Below, one piece after another: positions 31,151-40,445 of a stretch of DNA of 64,000 bases. How positions within the stretch are numbered: position 1 is the stretch's first letter; each line of letters begins with the position of its first letter. Below the pieces are notes generated by a model. That model made no database searches and was not told where the DNA came from. It worked only from the letters and a program-made list of their open reading frames with translations. The translations under genes and the position numbers were made by a program. The stretch is from Alteromonas indica (lineage in GTDB: Bacteria; Pseudomonadota; Gammaproteobacteria; Enterobacterales; Alteromonadaceae): positions 1-64,000 of the forward strand of contig PYVY01000016.1 in NCBI GenBank assembly GCA_003056425.1. The letters are read 5' to 3'.

Positions 31151-33660
31151 TGCCGCGGCGTTTATGGGCAATACAGCACTGGTGGCTAATGGTGAGAACG
31201 CTGGCCGCAATGGCCCGGCAAAAGCCGTGGCAACCCTTGCTAATAGTTGTTGCTATTATGGTAGCCACTGGTGGGCTATCATCCGTGTCACTGATAAATG
31301 CTGGTGCCAGCCAGGGGGAGTTAGCTAACACTACGCCGGGGCTGTTAAGTGGTGCGATGGTCGTGGCACGTAGCCCCGAGCATAGTATTACACGGGCTGA
31401 TTATGTCGCTTTACGTAAAGCCGGATTTACCCAATTAATTGCCATTAGTCGCGATAGCGGGCCATTTCGATGTGGATCAGCGCCAGCCTCTGGCCGTGGG
31501 GCGCGGGACATAAGTCGCGCGGTAGAGATCATCGGGATAGATACCCTGGCCATGGCTAATGCCAACCTGCCCTTGGCCCGCGCATTAGCTGATGCAGCCA
31601 ACAGCACTGCAGCACCTCAACCGATACCGGGTTCTGTTAGCAGTGTTAGTGCAGCCAGTCCGGCGTTAGTGTCTCGGCTAGACTGCCCAGGGGGAATAAG
31701 TCGCGACAGTGGTATCGCAATACGACCGCCCACACCGCTTACCCAAATACCTGATAATACTATCGTGGTGCCCCTTGCTGCGTTTTACACCGGGAATTAT
31801 ACGCTGCATAACAGGCCGATAAGCGCACTGGTGGCCGCCACCCCTCTATCGCCCCGTCAGCAAAATGCGTTAACCCGGCAGTTACCTGTGCATCTTAAAT
31901 TTAAGCCGCCACCCGCCATTCAACAACCCGGGACCTTGTCGGACAGTTTTCAGTTAAATCTCTGGGCTATGGGCATGCTGATGGCAGTGGTAGCCTTATT
32001 TATAGTACTCAATGCACTGACGTTGATGTACCGCTCGCGGTTGCCACAAATGGTACGCCTGCGCCAGTTGGGCGTGGGTAGATACAGTCTGATCAACGCA
32101 TTACTGGGCGAGCTTGCGCTGTATTGTGCGCTGGCCACCCCGGCCGGCGTATTGGCTGGCGTGGCACTTACCCGGCAGTTGACCCCTACCCTTAGCAGCA
32201 CATTTGCTAATCTGTTTAATGCGCCATTTGTACGGCCCTCGCCCTTGCTAGCCGAGCTTTTGCTGAGCGCATTTGCCATTAGTTTTGCCGCATTAGTCGT
32301 GTTTTTTGTAGTACCAGCACGCCAACTGGGTGGGGCGCTTAATCGTCGTAGTCGCCGCACTACGCCGCTAAATACTGCTCAGCGGTTGTGTATTACGGCG
32401 GTCATTGTTGTCGTGAACAGTGTGGCTATCCTGACCGCCGACTCAACCCTGTGGGCATTGATAAGTGTGGCGCTGGTGTTACTGGGCGGCAGCCTGCTGA
32501 TTATCCTGTGGCTTCCCGGATTTACCCGTCTGCTGGTAAGGGGGGTGCCACCTGACTACCCGCTGGCCGGCTATGTAGTAGCCAGCACCTATGCGTTTAG
32601 CGCAAAAAGTCGGCTGGCAGTGTGTGCTTTTTTTATTGCGTTAAGCGCGAATATTGGCATGAATGTGATGACTGACAGTTTCAGGCAAGCCACCAAAAGT
32701 TGGCTTACCCAACGTTTGGCCGCGCCGGCCTATCTGTATTCTGCCACGCCACCTTCGCCCAGTCAGGTAGGTTCCAACATCACAGCACGTATAAGCTATC
32801 GGGGCTATACTCAGGTAAACGGCGCACCGGTGACGGTACGTAGCGTATCTGACGACAAAACTAGCCAGGATAGTCTGGCGTTGAGCCAGCAGTTACCCAA
32901 TGCATGGACGCTGTTTTCGCAAAATCAGGCGGTATTGATCAACCAGCAAATGGCCTTGCGCCAGCATCTTGCCCCCGGGGCGAAGATTACCCTGGGATCT
33001 GTCCGGGTGAAAGATCAGGTATCTCCCCACCACATCGGCCCTGCAGAGCGAATAGTGGCAGGGGTATACCTTGATTACGGTAACCCTGACGCGCAGTTGC
33101 TATTGCCGCTGTCTGTCTTCGCGCCGGCCGCCGGTTTTGCAGGTGTAACGGCGCTGTACAACGTTGATGGCGCCGACTTGTCAGCGCTAAAGGCGTTTGG
33201 CGAGTTATACGAAACATCTGCCTTAATCACCACCTCTATGGCCACCTTTGATCGCACATTTGTGTTAACGGATGCGTTAAATATAGTTACCCTGCTGGTT
33301 GCCGCGCTGGCGTTCGCAATCTCAGTAAGTGTGCTTACTCTTGACTTGCAGCCACAACTTACCCTGTTACGCACATTAGGGGTAAGACAATGGCAGATAA
33401 AAGCCGCTCTGGGCGCCCAATATATGTTGCTATGTACTGCGACTGCTATGGTGGCCTTACCCTTTGGCATTGGCCTGGCAGGAATATTTATTTACCAGGT
33501 CAATCGGTTTGCTTTTTCTTGGGTGTACCCGTTGCAGCTCTCTGCTCAGGTACTAATTAGCAGCGTGCTATTTAGCCTGGCAGTGATTCTTGTGGTGTTG
33601 TTACTGCCCTTGGGCCGGTTAAATAATAAAGTTGATTTGCGCCAGGAGGGTGCCGGATGA
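31150..33660 (+). CDS. ABC transporter permease with two FtsX-type domains
   Basis: 836 residues from the ATG at 31150, which overlaps the ATPase stop; the frame is open further upstream but only inside the ATPase gene. One helix lies near the N-terminus (PWQPLLIVVAIMVATGGLSSV), then a large periplasmic domain, an FtsX-like block of three or four helices at about 275-430, further helices near 440-490, a second periplasmic domain, and a terminal FtsX block at about 715-830. This is the double-length layout of AttF/AttG-type or LolCE-related exporters. The cargo is unknown. The ATGA overlap couples it to the downstream lipoprotein gene. Confidence 0.85.
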   Translation: MPRRLWAIQHWWLMVRTLAAMARQKPWQPLLIVVAIMVATGGLSSVSLINAGASQGELANTTPGLLSGAMVVARSPEHSITRADYVALRKAGFTQLIAISRDSGPFRCGSAPASGRGARDISRAVEIIGIDTLAMANANLPLARALADAANSTAAPQPIPGSVSSVSAASPALVSRLDCPGGISRDSGIAIRPPTPLTQIPDNTIVVPLAAFYTGNYTLHNRPISALVAATPLSPRQQNALTRQLPVHLKFKPPPAIQQPGTLSDSFQLNLWAMGMLMAVVALFIVLNALTLMYRSRLPQMVRLRQLGVGRYSLINALLGELALYCALATPAGVLAGVALTRQLTPTLSSTFANLFNAPFVRPSPLLAELLLSAFAISFAALVVFFVVPARQLGGALNRRSRRTTPLNTAQRLCITAVIVVVNSVAILTADSTLWALISVALVLLGGSLLIILWLPGFTRLLVRGVPPDYPLAGYVVASTYAFSAKSRLAVCAFFIALSANIGMNVMTDSFRQATKSWLTQRLAAPAYLYSATPPSPSQVGSNITARISYRGYTQVNGAPVTVRSVSDDKTSQDSLALSQQLPNAWTLFSQNQAVLINQQMALRQHLAPGAKITLGSVRVKDQVSPHHIGPAERIVAGVYLDYGNPDAQLLLPLSVFAPAAGFAGVTALYNVDGADLSALKAFGELYETSALITTSMATFDRTFVLTDALNIVTLLVAALAFAISVSVLTLDLQPQLTLLRTLGVRQWQIKAALGAQYMLLCTATAMVALPFGIGLAGIFIYQVNRFAFSWVYPLQLSAQVLISSVLFSLAVILVVLLLPLGRLNNKVDLRQEGAG

Positions 33661-34745
33661 AAGCCTTTCTTATCGGGATAACAGCGTGGTGTTGGCTGAC
33701 CGCCTGTAGCGAACCGGCACCGCGTAGCAGTGTATTTAGCCAGCCAGCGGCCAGCGCCTCGGTGGGCGTCCAGGTTGTCCCCGAGCGTCCGGTAGTCTGG
33801 CCACAGGATCATGCCAGCCACCCAGCGTTCGCGCTGGAATGGTGGTATTTGACCTTCGTACTAAGTGATGAACAGCAGCGCCAGTATGGCTTACAATTTA
33901 CGCTGTTCCGGTTTACCACCAACCCACCCTATGACAGTCACTGGACCAATGGCCAACAGTGGATGGGCCATGCCTCGTTACATACACCTACCGCGCATTT
34001 TTATGAAGAACGGCTGGCTGGCGGCGGGGTGGGAAATGCCGGGGTTAGTGCAGCACCCTTTATGTTGGCTATAGATAACTGGCAATGGGTATCGGCTAAT
34101 ACGGATTTATTTCCTTCCGTGCTGCAATTCAGTATTCAAAATGACGTATCGGTTGAGCTGGCGTTAACCACCAGCGGGCCGTTAATAGCCCATGGCCAAG
34201 GCGGCTATAGTGAAAAGTCAGCCAGTGGTAAGTACCGTTCTTATTATTATAGCCAACCCTTTATACAGGCTAGCGGGCAGTTAGCGATTGGTCCGAAACA
34301 GGGCTCTGCCGCCACAGCCGTTAAGGTGAAGGGTCAGGGGTGGTTTGATCACGAATGGTCCAGCCAACTAGCCAATAATGATGCGTTAGGCTGGGACTGG
34401 TTTTCTGTGCACCTTCAGGATGGCGCAAAGCTGATGGTATTTACCATGCACGTTAAAGGTGAAGCGCCGTACACTACCGGCACTTTTATCACTGCCCACG
34501 GCGAAAGTACGACATTAGCGGGCGACGCATTGAGCATAACGGCCTCGGGCTATGAGGCAATCAACGGGCAACAGGTGCCGGTAGAATGGCAGATAGATCT
34601 GGCTGAGCCGGCCATGCATCTGACCATAAAACCTTTTAAACCAGGGCAATGGAACCCTGGTCGCGTAGCCTATTATGAAGGCCGTATACAGGTATCAGGT
34701 AGTCACCAGGGCACCGGTTTTATGGAGTTAACCGGTTATCAGTAA
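33657..34745 (+). CDS. AttH/CrtC-type lipocalin-like lipoprotein
   Basis: 362 residues with a lipoprotein signal (lipobox LTAC). The motifs HPAFALEWWYLTFVL, GHASLHTPTAHFYEERL, WFDHEWSSQL and GWDWFSVHLQDG are characteristic of the AttH / hydroxyneurosporene-synthase (CrtC) family of twin-lipocalin proteins. In att loci this protein is encoded with an ABC transporter, as here. It probably works in the periplasm with the transporter on a hydrophobic molecule, but no substrate can be inferred. The last seven bases overlap the convergent glutaminase gene. Confidence 0.88.
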   Translation: MKAFLIGITAWCWLTACSEPAPRSSVFSQPAASASVGVQVVPERPVVWPQDHASHPAFALEWWYLTFVLSDEQQRQYGLQFTLFRFTTNPPYDSHWTNGQQWMGHASLHTPTAHFYEERLAGGGVGNAGVSAAPFMLAIDNWQWVSANTDLFPSVLQFSIQNDVSVELALTTSGPLIAHGQGGYSEKSASGKYRSYYYSQPFIQASGQLAIGPKQGSAATAVKVKGQGWFDHEWSSQLANNDALGWDWFSVHLQDGAKLMVFTMHVKGEAPYTTGTFITAHGESTTLAGDALSITASGYEAINGQQVPVEWQIDLAEPAMHLTIKPFKPGQWNPGRVAYYEGRIQVSGSHQGTGFMELTGYQ

Positions 34746-35659
34746 ACCGACCAGTTGATGTGTTTAGTCAGCGAAGTTAATGCCGCCACCCCTAACTGTG
34801 AGTTACCCATGGGGTTGAGTGCAGGCGAAAACACACATATTGAGAAACGCCCCGGCACCACCGCAATGATGCCTCCCCCTACGCCACTTTTACCCGGCAG
34901 ACCCACCTGAAAGGCAAAGCTCCCGGCTTCGTTATACATGCCGCTGGTAGCCAATAGTGCATTAACCTGACTGGTTTGCGACGGCGTAAGAATTTGTTCA
35001 TCAGCGCACAAGGAGTGGCCACGATTTGCCAAAAAGCTCACCGAGCGGGCAAGGTCAACGCAAGACATTTCAAGCGCACAATTATAGAAGTAACTGTGCA
35101 ACACATCTTCGACTTCGTTTTCAAAATTACCAAAGGCTTTCATCAGATAAGCAGAGGCCGCGTTACGCGCCCGGTATTCAAATTCGGAATCGGCCACCGC
35201 GCGATTGGCACTAATCTCCGGATTGGCCGCCAGACGCCTTACAAAGTCTCGCATGGCTAAATGCGGAGACGCAAAGCGTGACTGATTCATATCACTGATA
35301 GCCAACGCCCCGGCATTAATAAAAGGGTTGCGCGGAATACCATTTTCATACTCAAGTTGCACCAGAGAATTGAACGGCAACCCTGATGGCTCACATCCTA
35401 CTCGCTGCCATAAGCCCTCGCCATAATGGTTAATAGCCAGTACCAGGTTAAATACCTTTGAAATGCTTTGAATAGAAAATGCTGTATGAGCATCGCCTAC
35501 TGAAAATAGGTTGTCTTCGTTATCACAAATAGCGATACCAAACTGGTGTGGATCAACACAGGCCAGGGCTGGAATGTAGTCTGCTACCTTCCCCTGCCCC
35601 AACATGGGTATGACTTCCTGATAGATATTATTTAACAGCGATTGCATAGCCTGAATCAT
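34739..35659 (-). CDS. glsA: Glutaminase A
   Basis: 306 residues, the normal size of the serine-dependent beta-lactamase-like glutaminases, which hydrolyse glutamine to glutamate and ammonia. Catalytic S-x-x-K in FSIQSISKVF, then GLPFNSLVQLEYENGIPRNP, INAGALA and GLPGKSGVGGGI are intact. The ATG at 35659 has no strong Shine-Dalgarno. It is a single gene with no related neighbours. Confidence 0.95.
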   Translation of the reverse strand: MIQAMQSLLNNIYQEVIPMLGQGKVADYIPALACVDPHQFGIAICDNEDNLFSVGDAHTAFSIQSISKVFNLVLAINHYGEGLWQRVGCEPSGLPFNSLVQLEYENGIPRNPFINAGALAISDMNQSRFASPHLAMRDFVRRLAANPEISANRAVADSEFEYRARNAASAYLMKAFGNFENEVEDVLHSYFYNCALEMSCVDLARSVSFLANRGHSLCADEQILTPSQTSQVNALLATSGMYNEAGSFAFQVGLPGKSGVGGGIIAVVPGRFSICVFSPALNPMGNSQLGVAALTSLTKHINWSVY

Positions 35660-35757
35660 TGTATTAGACCAAAAAGGCCCTCCAATTTGTCACAGGCTGA
35701 ACTACCCGCGTACAACTCAATAAAAATAACAAATTATGCCTGCCAGCAAGCGGGGCT

Positions 35758-36852
35758 TTAACGGCTTTGCCATGCCGCTCGCAAGGGCGCCGTAAGATGG
35801 CGCGGAGAAGCGTATAAATACCGCCCCACCCCAACGTTAGTACAGTGCCAAATTAACAGGCTACCGCCGGTCATGAACGCAACTGCCAGTACTGGCGCCG
35901 TTAAATACCAAACGGTAACAAAGGCTTGCTGCGCAAAGAAACCCTGCGCAATAAGCCAGGGCACTATGATAAACGCTAACATTTTTAGCAAAATGTAATG
36001 AATGATATAAATAGCCAGCGTATTTTTCCCAATCCAGCGCATGATGGGAATATCGACAACATCCTGTAGCCAGTTAATGAAGAACACCATAATACTGACA
36101 AACAACAGTGTATTGATAAGATGAATGTCAACTTCCAGTAATCCTAACCCTATTTTTATGCCAAGTAACCCAGCAATAAATAAAAAGGCTTTGTGACTTA
36201 TGTGGTTGATAAGGGGGAAGAGTACCGGACAAAAGAATACGCCGATGGCGTAGTAAATCCCATTTTTTACAATACTGCTGGTAGGAAACTGCAGTTGGTA
36301 ATAGCTGCTTAAGCCATAACATATCAGGAAAAAAGACAAGGCTAGCCAGGGCTTTGACGATAACAGCTTACAAATGATGAAATAAGCGGGCAGCGCGTAC
36401 AGGTACCACAGACTGCTGCTGCCGGTCAGGGTAAGTACGGTAAAATCAGTAATGTTGGTTGCAAACGCTGATAGCATGGCACTGTGCCCCGGCACCGCCG
36501 CCCCACTGCTGTACACAATAAGACCGATTGCTAGCCACTGAATAATGCTCCATAGCAGGTAGACATACCAGATGGTTTGAATACGTTTGAAGCCGACCTG
36601 ATCCCACTGATAACGGGTCACCCCCCGATAAACTAAAAACCCGGAAATCATAAAAAACAAAGGCATGCGAATAGGCACCAGTTTGATGCTTAACAGTTCA
36701 TACAGTTTGGCTGCCGTCGCGGTTATACCGGATAACGGCATGTCCGGCAGCAGATACACCGATTGTATACTGTGATGAAACACCACCAGTAATATACAAA
36801 TACCTTTGGCAAGGTCTATCCAGCCAATATGATCACGGGATTTATCTTTCAT
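35758..36852 (-). CDS. Acyltransferase 3 family membrane protein
   Basis: 364 residues with about ten hydrophobic segments. The N-terminus GWIDLAKGICILLVVFHHS carries the conserved catalytic-type His pair context of acyltransferase-3 (OafB/WecH-type) proteins, and RMPLFFMISGFLVYRG matches the second family block. These enzymes O-acylate sugars or lipids at the inner membrane. The substrate is unknown, and no polysaccharide genes are nearby. Confidence 0.88.
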   Translation of the reverse strand: MKDKSRDHIGWIDLAKGICILLVVFHHSIQSVYLLPDMPLSGITATAAKLYELLSIKLVPIRMPLFFMISGFLVYRGVTRYQWDQVGFKRIQTIWYVYLLWSIIQWLAIGLIVYSSGAAVPGHSAMLSAFATNITDFTVLTLTGSSSLWYLYALPAYFIICKLLSSKPWLALSFFLICYGLSSYYQLQFPTSSIVKNGIYYAIGVFFCPVLFPLINHISHKAFLFIAGLLGIKIGLGLLEVDIHLINTLLFVSIMVFFINWLQDVVDIPIMRWIGKNTLAIYIIHYILLKMLAFIIVPWLIAQGFFAQQAFVTVWYLTAPVLAVAFMTGGSLLIWHCTNVGVGRYLYASPRHLTAPLRAAWQSR

Positions 36853-37341
36853 TCAACGACTCTTTATTGCATCACACCATACCCACACCCCAATAAGGCA
36901 AAATAACGTGGGCATCGTATGGATAGTGGTACCACTTAGAGAATGGTAATAATAATGGCGGTTACCGCTGCGATTATACACCGGCGCATACCAATACGCA
37001 CTGGCTCACTATTTATGCGCATAAAAAAACAAAATAAGTCACCTTTGGCAGATGCCTCAGGTAAATCGCCTAAGCCGAAATATTGCCAATATTAATTCGT
37101 CTACAGTGTATAAAGCATCAGGCATAATCAGCCATTACTCCGGTATACGCTCTGATTGACTTGATACCTTGACGCGCTGATTATGCGTGTAGTGCATTCC
37201 TGCAAATATAAACACTGGCACGGCGCCGCCCCTGACACCGCCATGCCACAAATCGCGATATGGCCCCGGTTGATGGACATACCGTTAATTGGATGGAATT
37301 AGGCAATAGCGCCGAGCAATAATCAATAGGAACCATTAATA
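36853..37341. other. Intergenic region, no gene seen
   Basis: About 490 bases between divergent genes. An AGGAACC ribosome-binding site for the next gene is at its end; otherwise nothing recognisable. Confidence 0.5.
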
Positions 37342-37857
37342 ATGCTTAGAACTCAGTTACTTATTTTACCTCTCATATGCCTGCTATTTACCCCAGCAGC
37401 CATCAGCGCGCCCGGTCAGGACAAGCAGACTAACCACCCAGCAACGCCTCAAAAAGCCGAAGACTCACCGCTGTCACAAACCAACCAGCTTATTGCGCTG
37501 TCGAAGCAAAAGTGGCAGTGGATGGCGGATAAGAATGTTAGCCGCTTAAGCGCGCTGTTTCATACTGAGGCGAAGTTCGTGCACATGAGCGGTACATGGA
37601 ATACCGCCAGAGAGTTAGAAATTATCGAAAGTGGCAGTATTTGGTACAAAAATACCGTGGTACATGATACCGATGTTGAGATAACGGGCAATACTGCCGT
37701 GGTATGGAGCCGTATTACCTTAGAAGCCCATGTGCGTGGTAACGATGTAGCAAACGAATTTACTGCAACAGAAGTTTATGTGAAATCAGCAGGTAACTGG
37801 GCGTTGCTGGCGCTGACTTTCAGTAGCGTGCGGGATTCCCACACTATCGAACATTGA
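37342..37857 (+). CDS. Secreted NTF2-like (DUF4440-type) protein
   Basis: 171 residues with a signal peptide (to about AISA) and a mature domain QLIALSKQKWQWMADKNVSRLSALF, FVHMSGTW, DTDVEITGNTAVVWSRITLEAH and EVYVKSAGNWALLALTFS, which follow the DUF4440/SnoaL-like NTF2 pattern. These are periplasmic or extracellular small-ligand proteins of varied function. It is monocistronic, with AGGAACC upstream of the start. Confidence 0.82.
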   Translation: MLRTQLLILPLICLLFTPAAISAPGQDKQTNHPATPQKAEDSPLSQTNQLIALSKQKWQWMADKNVSRLSALFHTEAKFVHMSGTWNTARELEIIESGSIWYKNTVVHDTDVEITGNTAVVWSRITLEAHVRGNDVANEFTATEVYVKSAGNWALLALTFSSVRDSHTIEH

Positions 37858-38133
37858 TTGTGAGACACCAATAGTGAGTAAGCACTGATACTGACTAATG
37901 AGGGTTTGAACCAGGACAATCAAGTGCTACACGCCTCGCCCCCACGTTGTGAAAAGGCATAACAACCGGACGCCATAAAGGGTAACCACACACCTTGAGA
38001 AGGGCTACGGTTTCGGGAAGGCGGCGCGGAGTACGCTATGTAGTTGTGTGGTGCATGAGTGAACTGACTGTAATGCTCCCTCCATTCGGCCGTGGTTCAA
38101 TGCCCCCTGGGCGATGGGAGTGGCGGGCGCGGG

Positions 38134-38224
38134 AGCGGATAGCGGGTAGCGGGTGGCGGGTAGCGGGTAGCGGGTAGCGGGTAGCGGGTAGCGGGTAGCG
38201 GGTAGCGGGTAGCGGGTAGCGGGT
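38134..38224. repeat. 7-bp tandem repeat, 13 units
   Basis: Thirteen consecutive copies of AGCGGGT, with variants AGCGGAT in the first and GGCGGGT in the fourth unit; the last nine are identical. Its heptamer length is not a multiple of three and the tract is intergenic. It is likely to vary in copy number. Confidence 0.95.
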
Positions 38225-38847
38225 AAATAGTAAGACAGTACGGGCGGGCTTGTGCACCAAAAGATACATCCCGTACGTCAGGCCAGAATCCATTAGCTTA
38301 ACCGTTTAAAAAAATGGCTAACCTTAAATATGACTAACACACTGTTAGTCGCCCAGCCGATATTATCTTTTGCTGAGGCTAAAACGGGTATGGGCCAGCC
38401 TCACCTGATGACAATAAGGAGAATATCCTGATTATTATCGGCTTTATTGTTATTGCCGAATTCACAGGGATAACAAACAACCAATTACCTAAAAAATATA
38501 GATTTAATAATTTTTTACTAGGCGCATTATAGCCAATGAAATATCTACTAACATGCCTGTAAAGAATACTAACCATTCTGCTTTAATACAGGTGAACGTG
38601 ATTATTATAATTATATTAATAAGCCAATACGCATAGATAAACCCGCCTCTCAATTTATCCCCGCCTGGAAATCATCTCGCATTTAAAAAGTTCTTATACG
38701 ACAGTGCCCTATAGCTAATATCCGCAGAACGTGGGTGATACAATTTATAGCTTTTACCAGGTTTTGGCCGCGAACTCATTCTGTATTGGTGCAAGATTTG
38801 CTCTTCCCCTATCAACTATCAATTGATTATTAATATCAATATTTTTG

Positions 38848-38965
38848 GCCGGCACTTTTTAAGCCGACCTTTTTTAGTCGATGTTTTTTAGTCGATGTTT
38901 TTTAGTCGATGTTTTTAGCAGACACTTTTTAGCCAATGTTTTTTAGCAAACATTTTAGCAGAAAT
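38848..38965. repeat. Degenerate 14-bp tandem repeats upstream of the PRC-barrel gene
   Basis: Copies of AGTCGATGTTTTTT are near perfect at 38876-38916 and increasingly diverged on both sides (for example AGCAGACACTTTTT and AGCCAATGTTTTTT). The array runs almost to the ribosome-binding site of the gene at 38979, so it forms the promoter or leader region. Confidence 0.85.
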
Positions 38966-38978
38966 AAGGAGAGTAATA

Positions 38979-39752
38979 ATGGATACAGAATATAACCTAG
39001 ATCGTCGCCGGGCATTCAAACCTCGCGCACTCACCCTGGCAAGTTTGTTTGCGCTAAGTACAGTATCAGCTTCTGTAATGGCGATTCCCCAGGAAGCGGA
39101 CAGCGCCAAAGTAGAAGTAGAAAAAGGCAAAACAGATGTCCGGGTGAAACAGCCTGCACCATCGGTAAATGTGGATCAAAAAGACGCTAAGGTCGACGTT
39201 AACGTAGGCAAAGCAGAAGTCGATGTAGATTATGAAAAGCCTGACGTTAATATTGAGCAAAAAGAACCGAAGGTTGATATTGAGCAAGCCGAACCAGAGA
39301 TAGTGGTAAATTCAGCCGAACCTGAAGTCACCGTTAATAAAGCAGAGCCGAATATAAAGTTTCAAAAAAGCGACCCTGAAATTAAAATTGTACGTAAGGA
39401 CGAAAACGGCAATTTACGCGAAGGCAGTGATATTGCTGCTATTGGGCAACTAACAGTGGGTGAGTTAGAGTCCAAAAAAATCAGGCGTGCTAATGGCGAA
39501 GAAGCCGGCGATATTAGCGAAATCGTTATGAATAAAAGTAATCAGGAGCTGAGTTTGGTGCTGGAAGCAGGTGGTTTTTATGGCTTCGGCAGTTCTAAGG
39601 TAGTTTTACCTTTAAGCGAAGTGAAATTAGACGGAAACAATCTTGTTTGGGATATTAACCAGGATGCAGAGAAACTGCCTGAATATTCCAAATCTGAATA
39701 CACTGTTCTTTCCGAAAAAAATAAACAAATAAAAGACATCGTAAAGAGTTAA
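38979..39752 (+). CDS. Exported PRC-barrel protein with nine-residue repeats
   Basis: 257 residues, with AAGGAGAG before the ATG. An N-terminal signal-peptide-like region ends near SVMA. Residues 44-139 are built of about ten tandem nine-residue units of the pattern [VI]-x-[VI]-x-x-x-x-P-[ED] (for example VNIEQKEPK, VDIEQAEPE, VTVNKAEPN), which alternate hydrophobic residues like short beta strands. A PRC-barrel domain follows at about 155-230. The next gene shares the same repeats with an EF-hand instead. I do not recognise a named family. A repetitive beta-structured periplasmic or envelope protein is inferred. Confidence 0.8.
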   Translation: MDTEYNLDRRRAFKPRALTLASLFALSTVSASVMAIPQEADSAKVEVEKGKTDVRVKQPAPSVNVDQKDAKVDVNVGKAEVDVDYEKPDVNIEQKEPKVDIEQAEPEIVVNSAEPEVTVNKAEPNIKFQKSDPEIKIVRKDENGNLREGSDIAAIGQLTVGELESKKIRRANGEEAGDISEIVMNKSNQELSLVLEAGGFYGFGSSKVVLPLSEVKLDGNNLVWDINQDAEKLPEYSKSEYTVLSEKNKQIKDIVKS

Positions 39753-39804
39753 TAGCACTAACCCTTACCTTTTATTAATATTATTTTAACTTTTGGAGAG
39801 AATT

Positions 39805-40362
39805 ATGAAAATTACCACATTAGGTCTTGTTATCACTGCAGCATTCACCTCGTATTCGGGCTTTGCCCAAGTGCAAGAAGAGCAACCTATTCCGCTATCT
39901 AAGCAAAGCATTCAAGATAATAAACAACCGCAAGATATGAAGAAAATACTGTCTGAGTATGATAAAGACAGTGACGGTAGTTTGAACGAAAGTGAGCTTA
40001 AAGAGTATATTCAGGCAAACGAGCTTTCTAGCCAGAGTAGTAGTGAGCAAGCGCGTAAGGGCGATAAGGTGACAGTGACTCAAAAACCTGCGAAAATTAC
40101 GGTAAATCAAAAGCCTGCTAATATCACGGTAAAACAGCCAAAACCTGAAGTGACGATAACCTCTCAGGATCCAGATATTACGATTGATCAGCGTAAGCCG
40201 GAAGTTAATGTTGACCAGTCGGACCCCAAGGTTCGTGTGAGCGCAGGGAAACCGGCAGTAGATGTTGACCGTGAAGACCCGGAAGTGAAAGTAGACCAAC
40301 CCGAAGCAGATGTGTCGATCGAATCCGAAGATCCCCAAATAAAAGTAAATGAAGAGCGCTAA
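39805..40362 (+). CDS. Exported EF-hand protein with nine-residue repeats
   Basis: 185 residues from the ATG at 39805 (GGAGAG upstream; a TTG at 39793 is less likely). It has a signal peptide ending at GFAQ and one canonical EF-hand loop at 53-64 (DKDSDGSLNESE, with D, D, D, S, N and E at the ligand positions), so calcium binding is expected. From about 87 to the C-terminus it consists of ten or more nine-residue units of the form VxVxQxxPx, such as ITVNQKPAN, ITIDQRKPE, VNVDQSDPK. It lies 52 bases after the PRC-barrel gene, shares its repeats, and is followed by a strong terminator, so the two form an operon. Confidence 0.8.
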   Translation: MKITTLGLVITAAFTSYSGFAQVQEEQPIPLSKQSIQDNKQPQDMKKILSEYDKDSDGSLNESELKEYIQANELSSQSSSEQARKGDKVTVTQKPAKITVNQKPANITVKQPKPEVTITSQDPDITIDQRKPEVNVDQSDPKVRVSAGKPAVDVDREDPEVKVDQPEADVSIESEDPQIKVNEER

Positions 40363-40410
40363 TTCAGCAATTTTACATTTACTCAAATGTTAAGTTAGTA
40401 AAAAATATTG

Positions 40411-40445
40411 AAAAAGGAGCCTTATCTTGATGGCTCCTTTTTTAT
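40411..40445 (+). terminator. Terminator of the repeat-protein operon
   Basis: AAAAAGGAGCC, a ten-base loop, then GGCTCCTTTTTT: a perfect stem followed by a T-run. Confidence 0.93.

Larger units (their letters stand above)
37858..38978. other. Gene-free stretch with two tandem-repeat tracts
   Basis: About 1.1 kb with no supported gene. It contains the 7-bp repeat array at 38134-38224 and the degenerate 14-bp array at 38848-38965. Frames through the 7-bp repeats are artefacts of the repeat. Confidence 0.6.

Noticed and set aside
38036..38293. Minus-strand frame through the 7-bp repeats (RYPLPAT-like peptide repeats)
   Set aside because: The peptide is produced by the 7-bp tandem repeat, with no start signals.
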